NCBI RefSeq assembly: GCF_001894985.1
Contig: NZ_BCXG01000004.1
Location: forward strand, 1-64,000
From: Rhodococcus tukisamuensis NBRC 100609
GTDB taxonomy: Bacteria > Actinomycetota > Actinomycetes > Mycobacteriales > Mycobacteriaceae
Direction: 5' to 3'
Length of the DNA: 64,000 bases
The number at the start of each line of letters is the position of its first letter. Position 1 is the stretch's first letter. A program made the translations under genes and the position numbers. A model generated the notes under the pieces. That model was not told the origin of the DNA, ran no database searches, and worked only from the letters and a program-made list of their open reading frames with translations. Below are positions 18,842 to 27,787 of this stretch, one piece after another.

Positions 18842-19246
18842 ATGACCGGCGAACGCAACCTCGACGTCCTGCTCGCCACCATGGATCCGGTCTGCCGCGA
18901 GGGCACCTTCGTGTTCGTCTTCCTCGCAGACCCGAATGCGGCCGACGGCCTGACGGCCGCCGCCACGGTCGCCGAGGAGAACGGACTCTCGCTGGTCGTC
19001 ACCAAGCGCGACGCCGACATCCGCGGCTGGACCTACCACTTCGAGGCCGGCTGGATCACCCTGCGGGTGCACTCCGCACTCGACGCGGTGGGGTTGACCG
19101 CCGCGGTGAGCGGGCGGCTCGCCGGGATCGGGATCAGCTGCAACGTGATCGCCGGGTACCACCACGACCATCTCTTGGTGCCCGTCGCCGACGTGCCGCG
19201 CGCACTGGACGCGTTGACGGAACTGGCGGGCGAGCACCGGAGATGA
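18842..19246 (+). CDS. ACT-domain protein
   Basis: 134 residues. The fold pattern (FVFVFLADP... then LSLVVTKRDAD, GWITLRVHSALDAVGLTAAVS, ISCNVIAGYHHDHLLVP) is that of tandem ACT-like small-molecule-binding domains, related to the ACT_7/CASTOR-type family. No catalytic domain is attached. It may sense an amino acid, but nothing nearby identifies the ligand. It is transcribed divergently from the endoglycoceramidase gene. Confidence 0.75.
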   Translation: MTGERNLDVLLATMDPVCREGTFVFVFLADPNAADGLTAAATVAEENGLSLVVTKRDADIRGWTYHFEAGWITLRVHSALDAVGLTAAVSGRLAGIGISCNVIAGYHHDHLLVPVADVPRALDALTELAGEHRR

Positions 19247-19370
19247 CGGAACTCCACCTGGCCCTGGCCACACTGTCGGACCCTCGAGCAAATCGGTGTT
19301 GGAACCAGCAACGACAACCCACTGCTGCACATACCTTTTACACAGTTCACCAGGCGAAACATCATTGTTA

Positions 19371-19393
19371 TCGAATGTGCGTGCGAGTAGAAT
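19371..19393 (+). promoter_or_regulatory. LexA/SOS-like box and -10 of the DUF222/HNH gene
   Basis: TCGAATGTGCGTGCGA (19371-19386) matches 10 of the 12 fixed positions of the mycobacterial SOS box TCGAAC-N4-GTTCGA. It abuts a near-consensus -10, TAGAAT (19388-19393), which lies 7 nt from the ATG. LexA bound here would block the promoter. Several mycobacterial REP13E12 (DUF222/HNH) genes are known to be LexA-controlled, which supports the reading. Confidence 0.55.
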
Positions 19394-19400
19394 TTGGTGT

Positions 19401-20840
19401 ATGAAACTCGACGCCAGGCTCACCGACCCCGCCCGGGTCGAGGCATGGCGACTCGACGAAACCGAGATTCTGGCGGCGGTGCCCGAGCTGGTTCAGGACA
19501 TGCGCAGACGCGACGCCCTCCTCGTCCGACTGGTCCGCGAGGCCGACCAGCGTTGCCTCCCCGAACACGCCGGCGCCGCCGACACCGCCTCCTGGCTCGC
19601 CGGCGCCACCCGGATGCACCGTGCCCGCGCCGCCCAGATCGTCCGCCTCTCACGCGAACTCCCCCTGCACCCGCAGATGGCCGACGTGCTGGACGAGGGA
19701 CGGATCGAACTCGCCCACGTCCAGGTGATCGTCAACTTCCTGGACCGCCTCGCGAAACTCACCCGCGACTTCGACATCGAACCCGCCGAAACCGACTGGG
19801 AGCACCCCGACCCCGAGACCGGACGCCCAGACGACTGCGAGGCCTACCTGCTCATCGCCGCCCAGGTCGAAGACCCCACACAGCTCCGCAACAGGGCCCG
19901 TGAACTGGAGATCCTGTTCGAGCGCGACAACGACCTGCCGTCCGACGCAGAGAACCCCGAACTCAACGAGTTCCACGCCAGCGCCACCCTGGGCGGTCGG
20001 GTGCTCGTGAAGGGCAGTTTCGACGCCGAGACCGGCGAAGCCTTGCAGACCGCCCTGTCCGGCCTGTCGAAGCCGCACCCGAGCACCGACGAGCATGGGC
20101 ACCTCGTACGCGACCCTCGCTCCGCTGCCAAGCGCCGCGCCGACGCCCTCGGACAGATCATCCGCGGACACCTCGACAACGCACGCGGACCGATGGAGGG
20201 CGGCGAACGACCCCATGTCACCGTGACCATCGACGTCGACGCACTACGGGATGCGGTGTCCGTGACAGCGAAGGTGCCCGTGACCGGAGCGTGGCGAGAC
20301 AACGACTGGGACTACCACTCCGACAACGCAACCGGACCCGTCGACGGGCGCGAAGGCTGCACCAGCCCCGCAGGATCGAGGCCACCCCGCCGCTACCGCC
20401 GCAGACGGCACGCCACCATGCCCTGGGCCGGCCCGATCTCCGCCGCCGTCGCCGCACGCATCTCCTGCGACGCCCAGGTCACCCCGATCTTCGTCGACCG
20501 AGAAGGCAACCCCCTCGACGTAGGCCGCACCACCCGCATCATCTCCCCGAAACTACGGAAAGCCCTGGTGGCGAGGGACTGCGGCTGCGCCTTCCCCGGC
20601 TGCGGCCGACCCGCCGCCTGGACCGACGCCCACCATATTTGGCATTGGTCCAATGGCGGTCCGACCGCACTGTCGAACCTGGTGCTGCTCTGCAAGAAGC
20701 ACCACACCATCATCCACAAGAACCACTGGGCAGTGAAGATCGAATCAGACGGATTTCCTTGGTTCACCCCACCCGCCTGGGTGGACCCGTTGCGAAGACC
20801 ACGGCCCGCTCACAACCGGCACGCTATCCACGGAGTCTGA
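19401..20840 (+). CDS. DUF222 / HNH endonuclease (REP13E12-like)
   Basis: 479 residues. An N-terminal DUF222 helical region (about 20-330) precedes an HNH nuclease domain (about 392-440) with CAFPGCGRPAAWTDAHHI, HWSNGGPT and LLCKKHHTIIH. These repeat-family proteins are common and variable in mycolic-acid bacteria and behave like mobile or decaying elements, though their function is unresolved. The ATG is leaderless by position after TAGAAT. The SOS-like box upstream suggests DNA-damage induction. No terminal inverted repeats were seen. Confidence 0.9.
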   Translation: MKLDARLTDPARVEAWRLDETEILAAVPELVQDMRRRDALLVRLVREADQRCLPEHAGAADTASWLAGATRMHRARAAQIVRLSRELPLHPQMADVLDEGRIELAHVQVIVNFLDRLAKLTRDFDIEPAETDWEHPDPETGRPDDCEAYLLIAAQVEDPTQLRNRARELEILFERDNDLPSDAENPELNEFHASATLGGRVLVKGSFDAETGEALQTALSGLSKPHPSTDEHGHLVRDPRSAAKRRADALGQIIRGHLDNARGPMEGGERPHVTVTIDVDALRDAVSVTAKVPVTGAWRDNDWDYHSDNATGPVDGREGCTSPAGSRPPRRYRRRRHATMPWAGPISAAVAARISCDAQVTPIFVDREGNPLDVGRTTRIISPKLRKALVARDCGCAFPGCGRPAAWTDAHHIWHWSNGGPTALSNLVLLCKKHHTIIHKNHWAVKIESDGFPWFTPPAWVDPLRRPRPAHNRHAIHGV

Positions 20841-20894
20841 CCCGCAGGCACGGATGCGGTACGTCACCAAGCGATGACCTGCACCCACCACAAC

Positions 20895-20937
20895 CAGACC
20901 GGTTGCGGCCGAGAAACCCTCGGCCGCAACCGGTCTG
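20895..20937. terminator. Long perfect inverted repeat between convergent genes
   Basis: A 19-bp perfect stem (CAGACCGGTTGCGGCCGAG with its complement) closes on a 5-nt loop (AAACC). It lies between the stops of the HNH gene (20840) and the minus-strand gene ending at 20998. There is no U-tract on either side, so it is probably a bidirectional hairpin terminator of the type used in GC-rich actinobacteria. Confidence 0.75.
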
Positions 20938-20997
20938 CGCTACATCAAGGGTGGGGCCAGTCAGCACTCCTGGCCACGACCCTCGGCTTACCCGAAA

Positions 20998-22290
20998 TCA
21001 AAGTTCCAGCCCTGGCGCGTTGGCAATGGCCTGCAACTGGTCCAGCGTCATCACCGTCCCCGGCGCCGCGTCGTCGAGGCTGACCTGGACCCGAGTCCCG
21101 GACGGCCGGGTGACGGTGACAATGCCGGGCTCGGTTCGGGTGAGCACAGAGCCGTCCGGCAGGGTGGTGAAGGTGGTGCGGCGCCGGTCACTCGGCTCCT
21201 GCGGCTCGACGGGAAGCTGGTGGCGACCACTGATCGATACCAGGAGCCGGCCGGATCCATCCGGTCCGCTCACATCCAATTCCTCGCAGACGCTGGACCG
21301 GTCGTAGGTGGACAGCTGCAGCGACCCGAGCCGGCGGTCGAGGCTCACCCCTGTCGGCGCGTGCTCGCGCCACACCTCGTCGAGCGCGGCGTTCAGTCGC
21401 TGCACTGTCTCTCGGCTCAGTGGCGTGCCGGCGTCGACACCACCGCGGCACTCCGCCGGCGGCTGCGCCGTGCCGGCCGGGACGGGCGCGGTGACCCGCA
21501 GTCCAGGCGTAGTGGCGAGGGCGGTGAGCTCGTCGACGGTCAGCGGCACAGTTCCGCTGTTCCGCCTCGCCTGCACCGGCTCCGCCCAGTTCTCGTCGCC
21601 CGCCGACGCGTCGACAAATGTGCCGTCGGGCAGGTGCGCGGTCACCCGGCGGACCAGGTTCCGGTTGCCTCCGTATTCGTTCCAGGTGTCCTGTGAGTCC
21701 ACCACGGTGCCGTCCGGAAACGTGGTCCGGCGGTCGAGTTGGCCTGCAACGCATTCCGGTATCTCCCGAGCCGACTGGCGCACCCGGACATCGAGCATCC
21801 CGACGGCGGCGCCACGGGTGAGCAGTCCCTGCGCCGACGTCGAGCCGCCGATGTCCTCCGCCCTCACTCCCTCGGGCAGTTCGGAGGTGAACACCGGGAT
21901 CGGCTGGAACCACAACGACTCGCTCGGGCCCGCAAACTCGAGACGGACGGTGTCCGGTAGCGCGGACCGCAGGGCGTCGGACATGGCGGTGGCCTTCGGC
22001 CCGTTGAACCACGGGTAGCTCGGGTTGTCGTAGCTCTGCTCGCCCGCGTACCCCACCATGAAGCCCTTGCCGCCCGACGGCGGCTCCACCCGCTCGCAGC
22101 CCGGTATCTCGACGGGATAGACGACGGTCGGGGTCACCCTCGACACCGGCGACGCCTCGTCCTCCGCCGAGGACGATGCACCCGGATCGTGCAGCAGACC
22201 GGCGACGATCACGCCGACCGCCACCACCGCGACCACCACCAGCGCGTCCGCCCAGCCGACCCGCCTGGCATTGCCGTCCAGCTCACCCAT
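20998..22290 (-). CDS. Membrane-anchored hypothetical protein with two related halves
   Basis: 430 residues. One TM helix near the N-terminus (ALVVVAVVAVGVIVAGLL) leaves a large exported domain. Two regions resemble each other: each has a PDGT/PDGS-type strand pair ending in a TLD/TVDEL-x-A-L/IA-x-(T/A)PGL motif (VPLTVDELTALATTPGL, about 250, and MTLDQLQAIANAPGLEL at the C-terminus). This suggests an internal duplication. No recognised family; similar proteins occur in actinobacterial genomes as uncharacterised exported proteins. Function unknown. Confidence 0.7.
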   Translation of the reverse strand: MGELDGNARRVGWADALVVVAVVAVGVIVAGLLHDPGASSSAEDEASPVSRVTPTVVYPVEIPGCERVEPPSGGKGFMVGYAGEQSYDNPSYPWFNGPKATAMSDALRSALPDTVRLEFAGPSESLWFQPIPVFTSELPEGVRAEDIGGSTSAQGLLTRGAAVGMLDVRVRQSAREIPECVAGQLDRRTTFPDGTVVDSQDTWNEYGGNRNLVRRVTAHLPDGTFVDASAGDENWAEPVQARRNSGTVPLTVDELTALATTPGLRVTAPVPAGTAQPPAECRGGVDAGTPLSRETVQRLNAALDEVWREHAPTGVSLDRRLGSLQLSTYDRSSVCEELDVSGPDGSGRLLVSISGRHQLPVEPQEPSDRRRTTFTTLPDGSVLTRTEPGIVTVTRPSGTRVQVSLDDAAPGTVMTLDQLQAIANAPGLEL

Positions 22291-22361
22291 CAGTCCCCCG
22301 CTCCTCGCGCCCGGCCCGCGAGCCCGGGCGTCAGAGTCCTGTCGCCGGATTCTCGAGCGGC

Positions 22362-22373
22362 GTTACGGGTAAC
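22362..22373. repeat. Short inverted repeat upstream of the lipoprotein gene
   Basis: GTTAC-GG-GTAAC lies in the 188-bp gap between two divergent genes (starts 22290 and 22479), about 105 bp before the lipoprotein start. It has the look of a small operator, but no regulator can be assigned. Nothing else stands out in this gap. Confidence 0.3.
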
Positions 22374-22478
22374 ACGCCCCGACCCGGCGCCGACACACCC
22401 CACGAGGGCCGCTCACGGTTCGCGACAGGCCGGTTCGCCCGCGAACCCGCCGTCGCTACTACCTCCCGAGGGGCGTGT

Positions 22479-23183
22479 ATGAGAACACCGACAGTGACTG
22501 CCGTTGTCTGTGCGGCGCTGATCGCCGCGGCAGCCACCGCCTGCGGAGGCGACACGGAGCCACCCATGCCGACCGCCCAGACCTCGGCGGTGCAGGCCTC
22601 AGCACAACCGTCCGAGACACAGTCGTCCGAGACAGTGCCGTCCGAGACACAGGCGATCGAGTCGGCGCCCTCGACAACACAATCCACCCCCACAACCGAG
22701 GACACCGAAACCGAGGACACCGACACCGCCACGACGAACCAGCCCACCGCCGACACCATCAGTGGACAGGGCCGATGCCTGGACCCGGACTCGACGGGCG
22801 TGCGCGACGCCGTCGCCGGCCTGGACCAGGCGCCTTACGGCTGGATCGTCGGCGCCGCGTCCGAGGACCCGCTGGGCTCCTGCCCCGACCTGTTGTGGGT
22901 GGTGGCGGACGTGCAGGCCGGTACCGCCAGCTCACCGCGCCACGTCCTGTTCTTCCACGACGGCCGCTACCTCGGCACCGCGACCGCCGAGCCGTACTCC
23001 TTCACCCACGTCGCGGGCACGACCGGCGACACCGTCACGGTCGAGTACCGGTGGCTCGCCGAGGACGAACCGAACTGCTGTCCCGCCGGTGGGCCGGCCG
23101 CGATCGACTACACCTGGGACGGGACCCGGGTGGTGATGGAGCAGCCGCTGCCGCAGGCGATGCTCGACTCCTACCACCGCTGA
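22479..23183 (+). CDS. LppP/LprE family lipoprotein
   Basis: 234 residues from ATG 22479, preceded by AGGGG. A lipoprotein signal peptide ends in the lipobox ATAC (Cys about residue 23). A long Ser/Thr/Glu/Pro-rich linker follows (about 25-95). The C-terminal domain has the LppP/LprE pattern HVLFFHDGRYLGTATAEPY and NCCPAGGPAAIDYTWDG. It should be anchored to the outer face of the plasma membrane. Family function is not established; some mycobacterial members are linked to virulence or efflux. Confidence 0.85.
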   Translation: MRTPTVTAVVCAALIAAAATACGGDTEPPMPTAQTSAVQASAQPSETQSSETVPSETQAIESAPSTTQSTPTTEDTETEDTDTATTNQPTADTISGQGRCLDPDSTGVRDAVAGLDQAPYGWIVGAASEDPLGSCPDLLWVVADVQAGTASSPRHVLFFHDGRYLGTATAEPYSFTHVAGTTGDTVTVEYRWLAEDEPNCCPAGGPAAIDYTWDGTRVVMEQPLPQAMLDSYHR

Positions 23184-23248
23184 GACTCCCCAGGTTCTCC
23201 CGGCAGTCGAGCAGACCTCTGGCGCACCCGGCTTCCTACACTCGTCCC

Positions 23249-24070
23249 ATGCCGACGCCGTCGCCCCATACCGATGCAGCCATCCAGATCCGGTGGGTCC
23301 AGGGCCCGAGTGCCTCGCGGTCCGCGCCGCCGACCACGGCGGAGGAGGCCGTCGCGCTGCTCGAACGGGGCAGCGCGGCCTTTTCCCGGGTGGGCGCGGA
23401 ATCGATCGAATTTCACGTCGACCGAGAGGCTTTCGGCATCGCGCACGACGACACGGACGGCATCCTGACCCAGCGTCCGTTCGCTGCCGTGCTGAGCTGC
23501 TCGGACGCCCGCGTGCCGATCGAGCTGACCCTCGGTCGCGCGGCCAACGACCTGTTCGTGGTGCGGGTCGCGGGCAACGTCCCCGGGTCCGACTGCCGAG
23601 GCAGCCTCCACTACGCGGCCGAACACCTCCCGAGCGTGCAGCTGTTCACGGTCATCGGGCACTCGCAGTGCGGGGCCGTGACGGCGGCGGTCGACGCGAT
23701 GCTCGAGCCGCACCGGTACCTGCAGATCGCCTCGGACGCGCCCCTGCGCGGGATCATCGACTCCCTGCTCGCCGGCGTGCATTTCGCCGATCGTGCGCTC
23801 ACCCACGTGCACGGAACCCAGGTCCGGGACTCCCCGCACTACCGCACCCGGATGATCACCCTGGCCACCCTCGCCAACACCGCCCTCACCGCGGCCGTCC
23901 TGCGACGGGACCTGAGCCGACCGACCGCCTTCGGCGTCTACAAGCTCGCCACCCGCAACGTCGGGGTCCGCCGCGCCGAGGGCTGGGTGCCCACGCTCGA
24001 GATGGCGCCGCAGGACGACAGCGAGCTCACGGCGATCGTGGAGAACGCGGCCCGGTCCCTGACGGTGTGA
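23249..24070 (+). CDS. Beta-class carbonic anhydrase
   Basis: 273 residues. Zinc ligands are in AAVLSCSDARVP (Cys, with the Asp-Arg dyad) and VIGHSQCGAV (His and Cys). An N-terminal extension of about 70 residues precedes the catalytic core. It interconverts CO2 and bicarbonate. The ATG lies exactly 6 nt after TACACT (23237-23242), so the mRNA is probably leaderless. The next gene starts 54 bp downstream on the same strand. Confidence 0.92.
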   Translation: MPTPSPHTDAAIQIRWVQGPSASRSAPPTTAEEAVALLERGSAAFSRVGAESIEFHVDREAFGIAHDDTDGILTQRPFAAVLSCSDARVPIELTLGRAANDLFVVRVAGNVPGSDCRGSLHYAAEHLPSVQLFTVIGHSQCGAVTAAVDAMLEPHRYLQIASDAPLRGIIDSLLAGVHFADRALTHVHGTQVRDSPHYRTRMITLATLANTALTAAVLRRDLSRPTAFGVYKLATRNVGVRRAEGWVPTLEMAPQDDSELTAIVENAARSLTV

Positions 24071-24124
24071 TCCGCCCCGACGTCCTACCGGGTGTCCGCA
24101 CTCCCCGCGTGCGAGCATGGACTG

Positions 24125-25906
24125 ATGACCCACGGCCAGGCGAGATTTGACGCGATCGTCCTAGCGGGCGGCTCCGGCAGCCGGATGGGCGGCGTCGACA
24201 AGCCCTCGATCGAGGTCGCCGGGCGGTCCATGCTCGACACCGCCCTGGACGCCGTGGCCGACGCGAGCGCCGTGGTGGTGGTCGGCCCGCACCGCGCCGG
24301 CCTCGCCCCCACCGTCCGGCAGACGCAGGAGTCGCCGCCGGGCTCCGGCCCGGTCGCGGCGGTTGCCGCGGGCCTGGCCGAACTCGGTGATGCCGAGCTG
24401 GTCGTCGTCCTGGCCGCCGACCTCCCGTTCATCACCCCCGCGGCGATCGCCACCCTCGCCGCCGCCCTGGTCTCGGGCCCCACCGCGGACGCGGCGTTCG
24501 CCGTGGACGAGTCCGGCCGGGTGCAGTTCCTGCTGGGGCTCTGGCGCGTGGACGCGCTGGCCTCCCGACTGCGTGCCCTCGGTGCCGACGGACCCGCCAA
24601 CCAGCCGATGAAGGTTTTGGTCCCCAAAAACCATGCGACGGTGCTCATGTCGGGCATCTCCGACTGCGACACCGACGCGGACCTGGCCCGGGCGCGGGCT
24701 CGCAGCACCGGCCCCCTGGCGAGCGGTTCCGCCACCGAGCTGAGCCTCGACGAGGCCCGCGCTCGCGTGCACCGCGGGGTCGACATGCTGACCGTGCGCA
24801 CGCTCGCCCCGGTACGGGCGCTGGGCGGCGCGCTCGCCCGACCCCTGACCGCGGCCGCTCCGCTGCCCCGCCTCGCCGTCTCCGCCATGGACGGTTACGC
24901 CGTATCCGGTTCCGGACCTTGGCAACTCGACCCGATGATCCGGTACGCCGGATCCGAGGACGAGCTCGAGCTACCGGACGGACACGCGGTACGCATCGCC
25001 ACCGGCGCCCACCTGCCGACCGGCGCCGACGCGGTGCTGCGCGACGAGCACGTCGACGCCACCGGCACCACCTTGCGCCGCAGGCCCGACGCCCCGGTCC
25101 GCGACGACACCCGCCGACGCGGCGAGGACTGGCACGAGGGTGACGAGCTGGCCCCGGCCGGCACGCCGGTCACCCCCGCGCTGGCCTCGGTGGCGCTGAG
25201 CGCCGAGGTCGGCGAGCTCGCGGTCCGCGGTCCGGTGCGGGCACGAATTGTGGTCAGCGGGGACGAGATCCGCCGCGACGGCCCGCTGCGTCCAGGGCAG
25301 ACCCGGGACTCGCTCGGCCCGCTGATGCCGCAGTTCCTGTCCTGGTGCGGGGTACACACCGCCACCGAGGCCCACCTGCGTGACACCGCCGGCGGCTTCG
25401 ACGAACTGCTGGCCCCGTCGACCGGGCTCGCCACCGCCGAGCACCTGGTGGTGATCGTCGGCGCGACCGGGGGCGGCGCCGCCGACCACCTGCGTCTGGC
25501 CCTGGACCGACGGGGCGCCCGCACGCTGGTGGGCCGGGTGCGCTGCCGTCCCGGTGGGTCGCAGGTGGTGGCGACGCTGCCCGACGGCCGGGTGGTGCTG
25601 GGCCTGCCCGGCAACCCCTACGCGGCCGTCGTGACGCTGCTGGCAATGACGCCGACCCTGGTCGCCGCGCTGACCGGCGTGCCGCGTCCGCCTGTGGTCA
25701 CCGGGGCGGTGGTCAACGCGGCGGAGGTCGGCGCGGACGTCGCCCGCCTGGTGCCGGTCACCCGGCTGGCGGACGGCCGCTGGCGAGCCGTCGCCGGGTT
25801 CCGGACCGCGCACCTCGCCGGCCTGATCGGGGCCGACGCCCTCGCGGTCATCGAACCGGGAGCACCCGACGGCGGTCACGCCGAACTGCTGACGCTGCCC
25901 CGCTGA
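24125..25906 (+). CDS. MobA-MoeA fusion: molybdenum cofactor guanylyl/molybdenum transferase
   Basis: 593 residues. The N-terminal MobA-like nucleotidyltransferase (about 8-185) starts with VLAGGSGSRMGG. The C-terminal MoeA domain (about 200-590) has SAMDGYAV (about 254), VVSGDEIRRDG (about 379), GATGGGAADH and GLPGNPYA (about 493). MoeA inserts Mo into adenylylated molybdopterin and MobA adds GMP, so the fusion joins successive steps of Mo-bis-MGD synthesis. It lies next to the nitrite genes, which suggests supply to a molybdoenzyme such as assimilatory nitrate reductase, but none is in the window. Its 3' end overlaps the convergent chelatase gene by 59 bp. Confidence 0.9.
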   Translation: MTHGQARFDAIVLAGGSGSRMGGVDKPSIEVAGRSMLDTALDAVADASAVVVVGPHRAGLAPTVRQTQESPPGSGPVAAVAAGLAELGDAELVVVLAADLPFITPAAIATLAAALVSGPTADAAFAVDESGRVQFLLGLWRVDALASRLRALGADGPANQPMKVLVPKNHATVLMSGISDCDTDADLARARARSTGPLASGSATELSLDEARARVHRGVDMLTVRTLAPVRALGGALARPLTAAAPLPRLAVSAMDGYAVSGSGPWQLDPMIRYAGSEDELELPDGHAVRIATGAHLPTGADAVLRDEHVDATGTTLRRRPDAPVRDDTRRRGEDWHEGDELAPAGTPVTPALASVALSAEVGELAVRGPVRARIVVSGDEIRRDGPLRPGQTRDSLGPLMPQFLSWCGVHTATEAHLRDTAGGFDELLAPSTGLATAEHLVVIVGATGGGAADHLRLALDRRGARTLVGRVRCRPGGSQVVATLPDGRVVLGLPGNPYAAVVTLLAMTPTLVAALTGVPRPPVVTGAVVNAAEVGADVARLVPVTRLADGRWRAVAGFRTAHLAGLIGADALAVIEPGAPDGGHAELLTLPR

Positions 25907-26597
25907 CGCGGCCTTCGTGCGTCGACTGCGCCGACCCGCGGTAGCGGTCCACGAGCAGGCGCACCAGGTCCGGGTGCACCCCGAGCGGCTGCGCCACCCC
26001 GTCGGCGCCGGCGTCACCCAGCCTCCGGTGAAAGAGCCCGTCCGCCAACAGGTACGACGCCACGAACACCCGCCGGCGGCCGCCGGCCCGAAGCCGCCGC
26101 ACCACGTCCGGTACCCGCGGCTGCGCCGTCGCAACGTAGCCGATGTGGACGCGGTCCTCGACCAGCTCGGCCAGCAGCGCGGCGCCGCGGCGCACGTCCG
26201 CGAGCGCGCGCGGGTCCGAGGAGCCCGCGGCGGCAAGCACCACCGCGTCGCCCGGCCGCCAGCCCGCCTCGCGGAGCCGTTGGCGGAGCACCCGCGCCAG
26301 CACCGGGTCGGGACCCAGCGCGGCGGTGACCCGGACGTCAGGGTGCCCGGAGTCTGCGACCTCGCGCGGCACGTCAGTGTGCACGTGGTAACCGGACGCC
26401 AGGAACGCCGGCACCACGACGGCGGGCCCGTCGAGGTCCCGCAGCACCTCCGCGGGCGACGGGCCGAGCACGTCCACGAACGCGACGCGGGTGGTCCCCA
26501 CCGCGGACGACACCTCGTCCGCGAGCGCGGCGACCATGTCGACACCGCGGGTACTGCGGGTGCCGTGCGCCACCAGCACGAGCGACGGCGCGCTCAC
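25848..26597 (-). CDS. Sirohydrochlorin ferrochelatase-like protein (CbiX family)
   Basis: 249 residues from GTG 26597, overlapping the upstream stop as GTGA. The N-terminal half begins LVLVAHGTRS, the catalytic-His motif of CbiX/SirB chelatases, and a second repeat-like domain follows (VVLAAAGSSDP). It probably inserts Fe(II) into sirohydrochlorin to make siroheme for NirB. The last 15-20 residues run antisense over the moeA end and look non-conserved. It is the last gene of the nirD-nnaR-chelatase operon, the arrangement of Rv0259c. Confidence 0.87.
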   Translation of the reverse strand: MSAPSLVLVAHGTRSTRGVDMVAALADEVSSAVGTTRVAFVDVLGPSPAEVLRDLDGPAVVVPAFLASGYHVHTDVPREVADSGHPDVRVTAALGPDPVLARVLRQRLREAGWRPGDAVVLAAAGSSDPRALADVRRGAALLAELVEDRVHIGYVATAQPRVPDVVRRLRAGGRRRVFVASYLLADGLFHRRLGDAGADGVAQPLGVHPDLVRLLVDRYRGSAQSTHEGRVSGAASAVRRDRRRVLPVR

Positions 26598-27787
26598 GTC
26601 TGCGGCCCGTCGTCGTTCCCGCCCGCCTCGTCGCAGGTATCCGCGTGGGCACAGTCGGTGGTGTCCAGCGCCAGCCGGTAGCCGCGTTTGACTATGGTCT
26701 GCACCATCTTCGGGGCACCGAGCCCGGCCCGCAGTCGCGCGATCGCCGTCTCCACCGCGTGGGTGTCCTCGCCGCCACCAGGCAGCACGGACAGCAGTTC
26801 CTCCCGGGTGACCACCCGACCGGGGACCCGGGTCAGGGTGCGGGTCAGGGCCATCGCCGCGGGCGGCAGCGGCCGGACCTCGCCGTCGACCACGACGCAG
26901 CCGCCGCGCACCGCCAACGAGTGACCTGCCGCCTGGAGCGTCACCGACCGACGCGGCAGTTCCTCGGCGATGTGCCGGGCCAGCGACCCAAGTCGGGCCC
27001 GGCCCGGCATCGTGGTGGGGACGCCGAGCGCCTCGAGCGGCGCCGCCGTGACCGGGCCGACGCAGACCGCCAGCACGGGACCACCGAACGCCTGGAGCAA
27101 CGAGTTGATCAAGCCGATCTCCTTGGCGCGCATCAGCATCGACGCCACCGCGGGCGCGCTGGTGAAGCTGACCGCGTCGAGTCCCCCGGCCGCCGTCAGC
27201 TCGATCAGCCGGTCCATCGCGGTCTGGTCGTCGGGCGGGGTCCACCGGTACACCGGCACCGGCACCACGTGGGCGCCGGCGATCCGGAGCACCTCGCACA
27301 GGTCCGGCAGCGGCTCCCACTCGGTGGCGGCGCCGTGCATCTGTACCGCGATCCGCCGGCCCTCGATTCCCTCCGCCAGCAGGTGGTCGATGACCTCGGC
27401 CGAGGACTCGGAGGCCGGCGACCACTCCTCCCGCAGGCCGGCGGCCCGGATCGCGCCCGTCGCCTTCGGTCCCCTGGCCAGCAGCCGCGACGAGGACAGC
27501 GCGCCGCGCAGGTCCTCCGCGCTGCCCCATCCCTCCGCGGCCTCCATCCATCCGCGGAACCCGATCCCGGTGGTGGCGATCGCGATCTCCGGCGGGTTGT
27601 CGATCAGGTCCTGCGTGACGCGCTCGAGTTCCGCGTCGTCGACGAGCGGGATGATCCGGATCGCGGGGGCGAGCACCACGTTCGCCCCGCGTCGGGTCAA
27701 CAGGGTGGTGAACTCCTCGGAACGCCGGGCTGCGGTCACCCCGATCGTGAACCCGCGCAGCGGATCACCGGTGTTCGCAACGCTCAC
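26594..27787 (-). CDS. nnaR: NnaR-like regulator: HemD-like domain plus winged-helix DNA-binding domain
   Basis: 397 residues from GTG 27787, overlapping the nirD stop (GTGA). An N-terminal uroporphyrinogen-III synthase-like domain (about 10-270) is fused to a C-terminal OmpR/PhoB-type winged helix (about 295-385: TRTLTRVPGRVVTREELLSV, VETAIARLRAGL, VKRGYRL). In Mycobacterium smegmatis and Streptomyces this fusion (NnaR) activates nitrate/nitrite assimilation with GlnR. The HemD half may sense a tetrapyrrole or may have lost catalysis. Genomic context (nirD before, chelatase after) strongly supports this over a plain hemD. Confidence 0.87.
   Translation of the reverse strand: MSVANTGDPLRGFTIGVTAARRSEEFTTLLTRRGANVVLAPAIRIIPLVDDAELERVTQDLIDNPPEIAIATTGIGFRGWMEAAEGWGSAEDLRGALSSSRLLARGPKATGAIRAAGLREEWSPASESSAEVIDHLLAEGIEGRRIAVQMHGAATEWEPLPDLCEVLRIAGAHVVPVPVYRWTPPDDQTAMDRLIELTAAGGLDAVSFTSAPAVASMLMRAKEIGLINSLLQAFGGPVLAVCVGPVTAAPLEALGVPTTMPGRARLGSLARHIAEELPRRSVTLQAAGHSLAVRGGCVVVDGEVRPLPPAAMALTRTLTRVPGRVVTREELLSVLPGGGEDTHAVETAIARLRAGLGAPKMVQTIVKRGYRLALDTTDCAHADTCDEAGGNDDGPQT

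Noticed and set aside
26594-27787. Plain uroporphyrinogen-III synthase (hemD)
   Set aside because: The winged-helix C-terminus and the nirD context indicate an NnaR-type regulator.
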